Positions 27,401 to 39,400 of a stretch of 64,000 bases of DNA are shown one piece after another. The stretch covers positions 6,087,045 to 6,151,044 of the forward strand of contig BSYO01000016.1 in NCBI GenBank assembly GCA_033239525.1. Reading direction: 5' to 3'. Numbering within the stretch: position 1 is the first letter of the stretch; each line of letters starts with the position of its first letter. The position numbers and the translations under genes are program-made. Origin of the DNA: Nepenthes gracilis (lineage: Eukaryota; Streptophyta; Magnoliopsida; Caryophyllales; Nepenthaceae). The notes under the pieces were generated by a model. It saw only the letters and a program-made list of their open reading frames with translations. It was not told the origin of the DNA and did not search any database.

Positions 27401-30400
27401 CAAAACAAGCCCAGCAACGATAGCAACAACGTTTAGCTAGAAAAGCAAAAAAGAAAGAGGGAAAGCAACTGAAGAAAAGCTCGGTATGCAAGTAGGAACA
27501 CCAGCAACAATGCCATCAAAGGTCTACTTATTTCATTACAACAATCAAAATGTACAAAGTAGGTCATCTGCCCAAGAAAAATACAAAATTGCCGACTGCC
27601 TGAAGGAAGGACGATCCAGGGGTCGAGGGCTCCCTGGCGAATGAGATGAAAGTCCGGCGACATCACTGGCAAAGCCCAACAAATCTGACCGCTACCAAGT
27701 ATAGGCATTCCTCGAATGAAAGATCAAGACCGGAGTGCTTGGGGCCACCAGATCCACTATGCGCTAGCAAAGATGGATGCCAGCCCAATACCTACAGTCC
27801 AGAGCCCACCCAACCTCATCCAGGCTGAGAGAGTTCCTGAGCTCGCCCTCGAGCTAGAGGATCTCGTCCCGAAGGCAAGCACTACCCCACTCTGACTCGC
27901 GTAGCGAATCCTCGAGGAAGGAAATCTTCACCTAAGCCTCGGATAGTTCATGTTCGGAATGGGAGGCCCGCTCCACCACAGCTCTAAACTCCTCCGGGTC
28001 AACGTGGGTCTAGGCCAGAGGATTGACGAATGAAGCCAGTTGACAAACCCTCTCCTGCAGCTGCGAGCAAGCAAATCAATCAATTAATCAAATGACACGG
28101 AAGTAAAGAAAAGAAACAAGATGCATGAGAAATACCTTAGCTAGAGATGGCCTCTTCGAGGGCAGGTGACTCGATGTGTTCTCGACCGCTTCCAAGACCC
28201 CAAGCTCTAGGAGCTCCGAACGAGACACCTCCATAGTCTCCGCAGCATCCTTGGGCTCCTCCGCCTCTAAAATCCTTGGCTTTGGGGGCTTAGGGCGAGG
28301 CTCCTCAATGACCTCCTCAACACCCTCCTCAACAGCTCCAACAACAGGCCCAACCTCCATCTCCCCTTGGATCTCGGGCTCTGAGGGCTCGGGGCAAGAC
28401 CTTCAGCAGCCTCCACAGCCCCGGCCACCTGCACTGTCTCCGAAACTCCAAGCTCTAAAGGCTCAGAATGATGCACCTTGATAGCCTCCTCAGCCCCAAC
28501 GGTCTCGTTGACCTCCGTCGTTGCACCTCATTTGACTCCCTGGCTAGGACGTCAGCTACCCAGTCGTCACAAGGAGCCTCCTCTATAACAGCAGCAGGAA
28601 GGCACGGTATGGGCTTCTTGTGCGAGACGACAGCAGTGGGAAAACCATACTGGGCCAGAGTCAACGCTGGGATCTACTCATCCTAGGCACCCTCCCGGTC
28701 ACTCACAATCAATACGGGAGATCCGAAGGACTCACCTCCCTCAGCCAACCCAACGAGCCCGAACTCCTAGCCAGACGAGGAAGCAAGTACAAGAGCCATC
28801 CTCCTCAAAGACCCTGTGGACCTCCCCAACCGTTCCAACATAGCCCGATCGTCGCCAGAAGAGGAGTCAAAAAGAGTCTCCCGCCGCTTGGCAGCCCTGT
28901 CAAAAGGCTCTCAAATAACTAGCACTCCAAGCCTTGTCCTAGACAAAGCAAGTAGCACTGAGGCTACGTCAGCCCCCTCGGAGTGAGGCGCCTACTGGAC
29001 TCGGCAAAGGCCTCCACGGTTAGCCAATGGCCTCTCTCTCGGAAGGTATCGGCGTGTGCCTTAATGAGATCCGTCAATGGCTTCTCCCGATCCTTCTCCC
29101 AATGTCCCATAGCAGTAACGAGAGAGGCCCGCACATTGCCCCATTCGTTTGAAGAAGCTCACTCGGGAGGGACCGCCAAATAAAAATACAGATCCTTCCA
29201 CTTCTTAGTCGAGTCCGAATTCGCTCCTCAAAAGTGAAACTACGGGTGCGGGGACATTAAAATCCAATCCACGCCCTGGTTGAAGCGGAAGATCACCCTC
29301 ACCGACTTGAGGCTAAACTTGCAACCGTAATGACGAGCGAAGACGCACATAGAGACCAGGTACCAAACAGCACTAGGCTAAAGCCTCGCAATCGAGACGC
29401 CCATACCCATTAAGATCTCATATAGCTATGGAGCTATCGAAAAGCGAAACCCTCCTTTCAGATAAGTCTTGTAGACGGTGATAATCCCCTCCGGCGGAGA
29501 GTGCACCCTGTTATCTTCCCCCGAAAGTAGGTAAACTGTCACTCGAAACCTTGTATCGAGTGAGTAGCGACTCAACATCAGAGGCAGTGAGAACAGACTG
29601 GATCTTGTCAACCTACTGTAGAGCCATGAATGCAACAGCGCAAAGAGAACACAGGCACAAAGAGTGGTTTGAAAAAAAAAGGTGAGGATAATGGCGAACG
29701 ACCTAGGGTTTAAATAAGCAAAAACCTAGGTCCAAACGGCGTCACACGGGAAATCGGAGAGTCACCCTCATAATGAGGTGACACGACACATCCTTTCCCA
29801 TCATCCGTGATGATGGCCTAACGCCTCGTTTCCCTATACAAACGGCACCTTCCAGTCAGACTTGAGCTATCCAATCGACAGAAAGACATCGGTTCCAAGA
29901 GGACTCCGCTGCCAGATCAACGAACCTAACAACGTACAACCCTGGTAGGCTCGAGGTCGATCCGACTAGCCTGTGTCCCGATCCTATGTCCAGAACAGGC
30001 CTCCACAAGTCCAGATTGCCAGAAGAATGAGCCACTGATAGCCTGCGCGATCCATTTGAAGGTCATCTAGTAGCAAGAAGGCAACATCAAGTTCAACAAC
30101 ACGCATCATGCAACATTGCACAAAATAATCGAGACATTTCATTAAAGATCTAGCATATACATCTGAAGGTGACTAGCGGCCTCAAAATACAAGGCAAAAA
30201 GAAGATCCTATTTATGCCTACGGCCTACCAAGTCGACCATCCTAGGGCCTTGAACTGCTCGGTCCGCTCAGCGCAAACCCCCAACCGTTCCCTGGTTGAG
30301 CAAAGGGCCAGGATTCACCTCTAAGTCAGGCATTCTTAAGCCAAAGGTCCACAAGCTCCCCTCAAGTCCTCCAAAGCTCATCCTCGAGTGGGACGATCTA

Positions 30401-33400
30401 ATCCAAGGCTCGAGCGTTGGCCTCGGCTAGCCCTTGCGATCTCGCCTCGGGCTCGAACAAAGCTCAGGTGAGATGGTTAATCCGCTCCAAGCTATGCCGT
30501 GCCTCCACAGTGGCGGCATCAACCCGGCACTCCAACTCATCCTGCCATGCATGAGCAACCACCACCACGCGGGACACCCTCCGCCACTGCCAAAACAAAA
30601 AGGGATGATTAGGCGAAGGCCATGGAAAAAAGCAAAACCACAGACCACAAGAATTCAAAAGTCCTACCACCTAGAAAGGCGAACATACCTATCAAGAAGG
30701 CCACGCAAACTCAAGTCTTGGAGGCGCCCTCCGGGCCCTAGGGGGTTCAATAGTTACGGCACCCGAGCAACACCCTTCCTCAGCAGCTTCCCCATTCAAC
30801 GGGCCCTCTTCTCCAGCCTTCTCCAACGAATGCTCGAAGCCGACTCCCCCTACAGACCAAGGTCTAAAGAAAGACGACGACGCTGTGCGCCCCATGGCAT
30901 GTGGAGTTAGAATATCAATAAAGTCTCCGTCCGCCATCCGAAAAATAGAGTTGGAGAACGGCAAAGTGAAGATAGAAGCCCCATGGAAGCCGAGCAATAA
31001 GGAAAAGGTTGGTGGCTAGCATTTAAATAGCAAACACCCCCGCCAGCAACGATATTGTTTGAAGGCAACGAAGCAATGCATCTTTTTGCTAGCACATTAT
31101 GGCATATGACATGATGCGTCTCATCGCAATCAATGCGCTTTGACACCTCAATTAATACAACAACGATGACGCTCAGCTATCGATGCCCCAGGGCATCACT
31201 TCCCAGATCACAGACCAATGGTGCATGGCCTTGGCACACTCGAGGCTAATACGGCGCCGCATCTCGATTGAGCATCAGGACAAGCCGCCACAAGTCAAAC
31301 CACCAAAAGACCGAGGTATCAACAAAGCTTACATCAACAAATGTATGAGGTATCAAGAAAGGAAAAAATACATGGAACGACCTGACGGCGTATGCCCGGA
31401 AATTGGTTCGGGAAAGATAGGCTCAAGGAAGATAGCTGCAACAGGAAGACCCCGCAGCCATGTACCCACAGAGTATCTTCCGGGGAGTGTCCCGACCAGA
31501 GACCGGGCATGCCAAGAGATGAATGGAAAGCCATCCCCAGCAAGAACGAGGCGTCAAACACCGCCACCCTTGCATGGGAGGCCTCACACCCGAGCATTTT
31601 CCATCGAGACCGGCCGTGGCCGTTGGAACCAAATCAGTCCCAACGCAGCAAAGACAGCCTATTCTCAAGCGGACTCCAAGTGTACCCCCACCAGCAAGCT
31701 CCGAAAGCAACCCCAGCAAGAGGAACTGAAGGCGTGGCCACTTTCCCAGATCCGAGAGCACATTGAGGGGAACGCCTGCCGTTCGAATCCCCTTGACAAA
31801 AGGACAGCGGGACGTTAGTAGGAGGAAGATAACGATAGCCCTATGACCTAACCACCCTCATTACGACATCAAAGAAGTCAGGGGAGGAGCATCACGACAG
31901 GCTTCAGGCGCTTCTTCAAATCTCACAAAACTCCATTTGATCCCAGCGGGAGGCAGCAAAGGACTCATGTCAGCTCTAAACTCTCACACCACTCGGCTGA
32001 TATGAAGATGAACCATGAAGCAAAGCGCGAGAAGTCCCTTCATTTGTAGCCGAAGAGGAAGATTGGCAAGCCATTAATAAGGAGTCACACATGCTAGCAT
32101 CGTCTGCAGGGAATCTGTAGAGAATCAAAGCCAAACCTCGAAGTAGCGCCAAGATCTTTCCAAATAAAGCACCAAATCCCTGCATCCCTATACGGAAAGT
32201 TGCAAGGCACCTAGAAAAGAAGCACGGCCCTTGGTAATAGGCGCCGAAACGTCTCAGGAAGGAATGCGTGAGTAGGCCCAGCTTGAGATGTCCCATCATC
32301 CAACATACCGGGAACTGGCGAGGCCCAATCACCCGGCATGGGGGGCAAGTGGTGGGTCCTACTATGCCATGGGCCGATCCAAAGTCAAGCCCATCTGCAA
32401 ACGAGACCCTGTGAAGAGCAAAGCCTAGAAATCCATGCGGTAGGCCCAGCCACGACCGGCATATAATGGGCTAGTGGAGATAGATACCAGCCAGGCCTAG
32501 CAAGAAATCCCTAGCGGCTCGACCAATCATGGCGTGGGAACCCTCCGGCTCAGCAGCGACAACCTAGCCAACGCTGAGAGCGCCAACACGGCAGGCCCCT
32601 GCCATTAGTGGTCGAAGTCAACGCTCAAAGGGGACAGCCACACTCGCCCACCTGCAGCAAAAGGACATTGCCACTACCGGCTGCTACCATCGCCAAGGTG
32701 GTTCGACAAATCACCTACCAAAACAATCTGACAAATGTCTGCAAGGACCACCCATAGTCACACTGCCATCACAAAACAACGCTGACACCGGAGGCTTCCG
32801 TCAACAACCAACAGCCTGCAAATCTTGGCGAGATAGCTATCCAGCTTTATCGCTAAAGCCATGCCGGGGCATCGCCTACAAATATCCCTTCTCCACCACT
32901 GAAGAAGGGGGAACCAAGGAGGCAACCCTAGAAGCAAACAATCCTAGCAAAGAGCTCTCCCTCTCATTCCACTCTCTTCCTCTCTCAAAGCGAATTCTCA
33001 GTCAAAACCACTCCGCGTCGAGCGCACCGTCGGAGCGTAGCCCTCTACCTCTATCCAAGCTACTCCCCATAGAGCACATCACCAGAGCCAGGCCCTCCAA
33101 CACCACTCAACTTCCCCCACATACGTGCATCCCACATCCTTTCATATTTCTATTCTCTGATAAAATTCACTGACTTGAATATCGAAGGATAAACCGGGGA
33201 GTAAGTCCCACCAATCCTTTAATCTCTTGTTCGTTCGTTATGTTATGCAAGACCCAAGTTATTAGAGACGAAGATCGGACCCATCTTAGTTAGATCCAAC
33301 GCGAAATATCAGGTGGTTCCCTAATCCATACTACAACCCGAATCCAGGGACGCATCATATCCTAACACACTTTAATGGTGATGCTACTTGTCTTTATTTA

Positions 33401-36400
33401 TAGTTTAAACAAGAATTAATTTCTAGATTAGACAAAGGTAAATTCAATTTTTTCTTTAAATAGTGTTGTGTGCTCATCACATAATAATCTCTTATATATT
33501 TGTGTGACCACATGTTGGATTTCCGAAAAATGAGAATTACACATTGGTCTTAAAGCATTTTAGCATCCATGCACAACTTCCGCAATCTTTCAAGAAATAT
33601 ATATTGTTTTAAATCAATATGTAAATTTTTATATGACTTTTTCTTTTACTTTGGATAACAATTCGAATAATAATGTTGTTGTGTCTTTGTTTAAATCAAA
33701 TTTCCTGTAAGTTAATCAATATAGAATAATTTTACACAAAATGTGTGTCATATTATCAGCTTGTATGACAAGGACATTTTGTAGTTTAATTCTCAGTATA
33801 TAGAGAAATTAAAAAATGTTATTCTATTTATTAGAATATTTTTTTCAGAAATAGTACTTTAACACTTTATGGAGGCGTAACAATCTCAACTACAAAAGGA
33901 TAAAAATCAATTGCCAAACCAGATAGAACTCCCATACCATATGCTAGACACAACATATCCTTTTCGTAATGTTTAAACCATATTCCACAAAAAACAAATT
34001 ATTAGGGGAACAGATTTAAAAATGGTAGAAATAATAAAACAATTATAATATTTTTTATTTTGCTAATAATAAATTTGTAGGATCGCCTTACACATCAGAT
34101 TTGCTGAGAAATTAAATGTTGTAATTAACTGACAACTTTGCCTTATATTGACAAGATTACGATTTCCAAATCATTATATCAATAATAGAGGGATATATTG
34201 AATTTTAATAAAATATATTTGAAAAAATAAACAAATATATCAAATTTATAATATCTGCTAATATTATCTAAATATAATTTATAGGAAACATTTTGTAATA
34301 ATGGAGAATTCCTACAATGTTATCATGCCTTGTTACCATTATGGACTCATACGCAAAGGAGAGTGAGATGTCTATAAACCTTGAGGAATTTTTTGGCAAG
34401 CTAGGGATGGAGGATTACTAAAGAAGTGAAGCAACAGTATAGTAACCAACTGCATACTATGTATAACTTGTATACACCCTAATCAACAACCGAACAACCT
34501 TCCATATGAGTTGCCAATGCCAGTAGCAAACGTCATCGTCCCATCAAACGAGATAGGTTTTTCCTATATAAAGTCGACATAGATCAAAGCCAGTCACCAA
34601 AAGTTCTACATTGGCAAAACTATTGCAAAACTTGCAATCTAGCCACATTGCCAAGTACAATCAATCCTAAGTTTCAGATCTTGGAGTGATAGATGGTTAA
34701 TAAGCATACATACCCTGTGCTCGCTTTAATGGAATGAGACCATTTAGCCCCCGATGTCATCTGAGTCTACCTTCAACACCGGTGGTCTAGTAGTAGATGA
34801 AAAACATAGATGGATGACACCAAAAACCATCAAAATGTGCATCATATTTAAAGACTAGTTAGATGCACAAGGTTATTTACAACATACAATAATTTTTAGT
34901 AGCAGTGAAGAAGTTAGGTCAAGAAGAAACAGAGTAAATGAAACATGAAGACATGAGTACTTATACATTTAGTTGTTGTAATTTTTTGAATTTATATATG
35001 ATGCAATAGCAAAGTTAGATTAATAAAATTAGAGGATTTTATTGATAATCCTATATGTACATTTTTTAAAATAATATTTTTTTCAAGGCCCGTTCGGCAC
35101 ACTTTTTTTGGCACAGCACGGCATTGCACGTTCACAGCCTGGATTGGATTGAAATGTCTCGTGTTGTGTAGGGCCGAGTGTTTGCTCAAGCCATGTCATG
35201 GCAAGCATGGCCCAAAATGTAACTTTATTGTGTCAGCCCTGCCTGGTTTCTTGCAGGTGGCCCATTACTTAATGTTGTCGTGACAAGCAATGGTCTACTT
35301 AGCACCACTAACTCTTACTGGGGCTCAAGGCATTTAAAGGGTTCTAAATTATATGGAAAATATTTATGCAAAATAAGATGCATCCCAATACTCAACCTAG
35401 ACATGTTACGGTTCACTAATGGGGGCAAAAGAATATTTGAAAAGTTTTTTATCAAAAGCTACCTGAATTTGTGGGGCAACCCAATCCTACAAGAACAGAT
35501 AGTTGGGTGAGCAGAGTCGAAAACATTAGATGCCATTAGATATGAAAAGTCCATTATCTTCACTTACACTTGATGGTGAAGCAGAATACTGGTGGGCAAT
35601 AAAAAAGAGGATATAAGTCAAGACCAAAGAGTTATTACTTGGAAGGAATTCCTTGAGGTTTTCAACGAAAAGTATCCTCCAGGATGTGTAAGAGAGAAAA
35701 AGGAGGATGGATTTATGAACTTGACATAATATAGTAAAACTGTCTCAACATAAGGAAAGATTCACCAAACTGGCCTGGTTTGCCCATGATTCAATTTTGA
35801 CAGAGCTAAAAAAGCGAAGACATTTCAGCAAGACCTTGATGATAAAATTGAAAAGCAATTGAGAACATTGAAGTAGTAATCATACAATGATGTATTGGAA
35901 TGCTCCTTACTTGTTCATTAGGATGCTGAAAAGATGAAGATGGAGGAAAGATGAATTTTTCCAATAAAAGATTTGTTTAGGGTTACAATGATCTAAGTGT
36001 AAATAGATAACTACAGACAAAAGCATGATGGCATTGATAGAATGGCTTTAGGAGCTAATGAACTTAATCTTAAAGTGAAAAACATGTCAATCAGGGTGTT
36101 AATGAGATGTTATGGCAACCCTCAAAACAGCTTCGTGTGTGTTGTGGCAATAAAAATGGGTCTACACTAACAACCTTGTATAACAAGATGGACCTTTTTT
36201 TTTTTTTATTGGTAGCATGGCAAGGTGGGATATTTTGAGAAAGACTGCTCCTTTCTTCATAAACCAACCAACAAAAAAGGCCTAATGTCCAAGGAAGGGC
36301 CTTTTTTATGACAAAACAAGATGTCAAAGCTTCCAAATTCATTATAGAATGAAATCTTAAGGGCCTATTCAAAAGTGAAAAACTGAGATTGTTTTCTGAA

Positions 36401-39400
36401 AATTTTTCAAAAAAACAAGAAATTCAAAAAATATATTCAAATCTGTCTATTTTCTATTTTAAATTAATAAAGAATTAAACTAACTATTTTAGAATAATTT
36501 AAAGGATTATCATTATTAAAAATAATTTGTCATTAATATATATTTTTGACAAACTGATAATTAAATAAATAGGTGAGACCATAAAAATTATGTATAGAAA
36601 GTTAGACGAGAGCAATTAATTTTGCAATGATAATTAAAATTGGGTTTTGACTCAATAGTTTTTTAAGTTTAATTCAAATAAGTTGAACTCATACTTCTAA
36701 CAAAGCAATAATCAATGACTAAATATTAAACACACATTACATATATAAAATAGTAAACATATGTCGTTTTACATAATAGACCATAATTAAAAACCACATT
36801 TAGTTAACAAATTGCTATTATGCGAAATATATAGATTTTTATAACTATCATGATTATGAAGCAAACTATCACAAAGTGAATTAAATTAATTAATTTATTA
36901 TAAATGAATATATTTAGTAAATTTATCAAATAATTTATCAATTAATATTTGTCATCATATGTCGATTGATTGAAAATTGGCAAGTTATTAATAAATATTA
37001 ACTTGTTAAAATATTAATATTTTTAACAAAAACGAACAAATTCATTTTCCAGAGAAACTTTGAAAATAAAAAAGTAAAAAAAGGAAACAATTGGAAAATA
37101 GAAAACATAAACCGCTTTCCTAAATACATAGGGACTAAAAGTTTCCAAACTCAAGCATTTATTCTTAGTGATCCTAGTTCTACACATTGTTTTGTCTCTC
37201 AAAATTTTACTAACTACTTGAAAACAAAACCTAATCCTCCAAACAATATTAAATGTGGCCATTCTGTTTGGTGATCCATCATTAGCTAATTTAGTTCAAC
37301 CATCATGCCTCATGAAAAGTACATATTATGTGCGTCTGAAAGATCTGATCCTCTTGGATACACTAGAATTTGATGTGGAATTTGATTGACTCTATATACC
37401 ATGCCAGCATTAACTGTTTTCAAATAGTGGTCACCTTTTTCTATTCCACAACATTCACCATTTCACTTTATAAGCACTAGAGAAGGATGTTCATATCCTT
37501 TGGTATCAGCCAATCATGCTTATCATCTTCTCCAAAATCGGTGCCAATCTTTCTTGTTTAATGATATTATTAATTAAGAAATGAAAATTAAAGATCTTCC
37601 AGCTGTTTGAAATTTTAAAGATTTTTTTTTCCAGACAAATTACCAGACTTGCCTCCAATTAGAGAGGGAGGGAGTTTGCAATCAAGCTATTCTCTTGCAC
37701 AGCTCCTATTTCTAAGGCTCCTTACTGCATGTCCCCAACTGATCTTCAAGAACATAAGGTGCAGTAAAGGCTTAATTTGGCATGGTATATCTGCCTGGAG
37801 CATAGATGAAAAGATCACGATTGGTATCAAAATCAACAATATTGGAAGACACATAACAATATCAAACGTACCAAATTTTTTGGCAAATCATAACCTCTTA
37901 AAAAAATATCAGCAAATATCTGCCAATAAATCAGCTAATATATTAGAAAATATCAGGTGTATATGACAGATACAACGATATATTGCTTTCTTTGGCACAG
38001 TATCATAAGATGTTAGTATTGTGGGGCCCAATACATTCATATCAGTCAATAATTTTCATATTGAACAACCTTTCATCCCATGCCTTGGTGTGCTCCAGTA
38101 TTTTTTGAAAAAGAAGAATGGTTCAATGAAACTTTTTATGGATTATAAGGAGATAAATAAGGTCACTATAAAGAACAATATCGAACACCTAATACATAAA
38201 TATTGGTCAATATGCAGAATATCAAACAACCTTTCATTCCATGCCTTGGTGTGCTGTAGTATTATTTGAAAGAGAAGGATGGCTCAATGAAACTTTGTAC
38301 GGTTTAAAGGGAGATGCATATGGTCACTATAAAGAACCATATCCATTGCCCCAAGTTTATGATTTATTCTACCAATTGAGAGGAACTCAAATTCTTTCAA
38401 AGATTGATCTTTGTTCTTGGTATTATCAACTGAAAATCAAGGACAATGTTCCCAACACAGCCTTTAGAACAGGTTTGGACAATAAGAATTTTTGGTGATG
38501 TCAATGGGTATAACTAACCCTCCAGTAATCTTTATAAATTTAATGAATAGGGTGTTCAAGCCTCACTAGACAGCTTTATTGTGTTTTTATTTATGAAATT
38601 TTAAGCTACTCTGAGAAGCTGCAGCATGAGCAACATTCTAGTATGGTATTACAAGTGCATAAGGAGAAACCATTATATGCCAAACTGACCGAGGATGAAT
38701 TTTGGCTAGAGAAAGTGACATTCTTGGAGCATATTATATCAAGGCTGAATTTTCTATGGATATTGATCCCATAGTACAATGCTAAAGACATAGCAATGTG
38801 ACAGAAGAGATAAGCCTCGTAGGGTTGGCAACAAGGATGAAAATATCAGTATCGGTATAGCATCCCCCTTGATTTCCAATAGATGATATCCAAAATGAGG
38901 ATGAATTTTGAGGGGAAAAAAATTGAGCTCCTTATAAATGGTCAAATAAATTAGTAGTTAAGGGCAATGAATTCTTACTCTTTAGAGTGACCTTATTCAA
39001 CTCCTAGTAATCAATGTGAAGTCACATTAATCCATCCTTCTAACTACAAATAATACTAGAGCACCCCCAAAGTGATACAGTAGGCCTAATGAAGGCTTTG
39101 TCAAGAAAATTTTGCAGTTGCGCCAAAGTACTTTAAGCTCAGAATGGGCCATGCAATGAGGAGTCTTAGAAATGGTAGTTGTGCCATCATGTTTACATTT
39201 TTATGCCACGGAAATTGACCGTGTGGCACCAAGACTTCTCCATGTTAAGGCCAACCTTTCTTGTTTCCAGGATTTAGTATTCCAATCTCAGATACTTAGC
39301 CACACGAAACTAACAAGTCAAACCACTCTAAATGAATCCCACACCATCCACAATGAATTCGAGACTCTCACACCTCTTAGTCAAGTAGTCAGCAGCATCC

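Larger units (their letters stand above)
24081..33357 (+). mobile_element. Non-autonomous Ty3/gypsy LTR retrotransposon, most of pol deleted
   Basis: Complete frame of an LTR element: 5' LTR, PBS, gag, a short integrase tail, minisatellite, two opposite-strand modules, polypurine tract (32335-32349, GGCATGGGGGGCAAG) and 3' LTR. Protease, RT, RNase H and the integrase core are missing; the gag linker passes straight into the integrase C-terminus at about 26200. The LTRs differ clearly by eye. The bases flanking them (AAACT and TATCC) do not form a target duplication, so the insertion is old or recombined. The layout, with extra genes between pol and the 3' LTR, fits the Tat lineage. Confidence 0.82.
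35510..38820 (+). pseudogene. Second Ty3/gypsy remnant (gag, protease, RT), plus strand
   Basis: gag: [13 protein letters not shown], then [15 protein letters not shown] in another frame (35555-35680), and a damaged zinc knuckle ([11 protein letters not shown], near 36215-36250). Protease: [15 protein letters not shown] at about 37165-37210. [13 protein letters not shown] (37635), [20 protein letters not shown] (38110-38170), then [18 protein letters not shown] and NTAFRTG (38380-38475), with YAKL-like thumb sequence beyond. There are many stops and shifts. A DNA-element-like block at 36358-37135 and foldback copy B at 37801-38062 interrupt it. Confidence 0.75.

Noticed and set aside
31183..31818. 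211-codon open frame on the plus strand
   Set aside because: It lies in the 3' non-coding part of the gypsy element and has Arg/Pro/Ser-rich composition without motifs. Overlapping open frames occur in several other phases, as expected of GC-rich non-coding DNA.
36185..36230. T-run followed by ATTGGTAG in the gag zinc-knuckle region as a further microinsertion
   Set aside because: The flanking repeats (CAAGATGG and CAAGGTGG) are short and mismatched, and the core reads GGTAG rather than GGTAAG.
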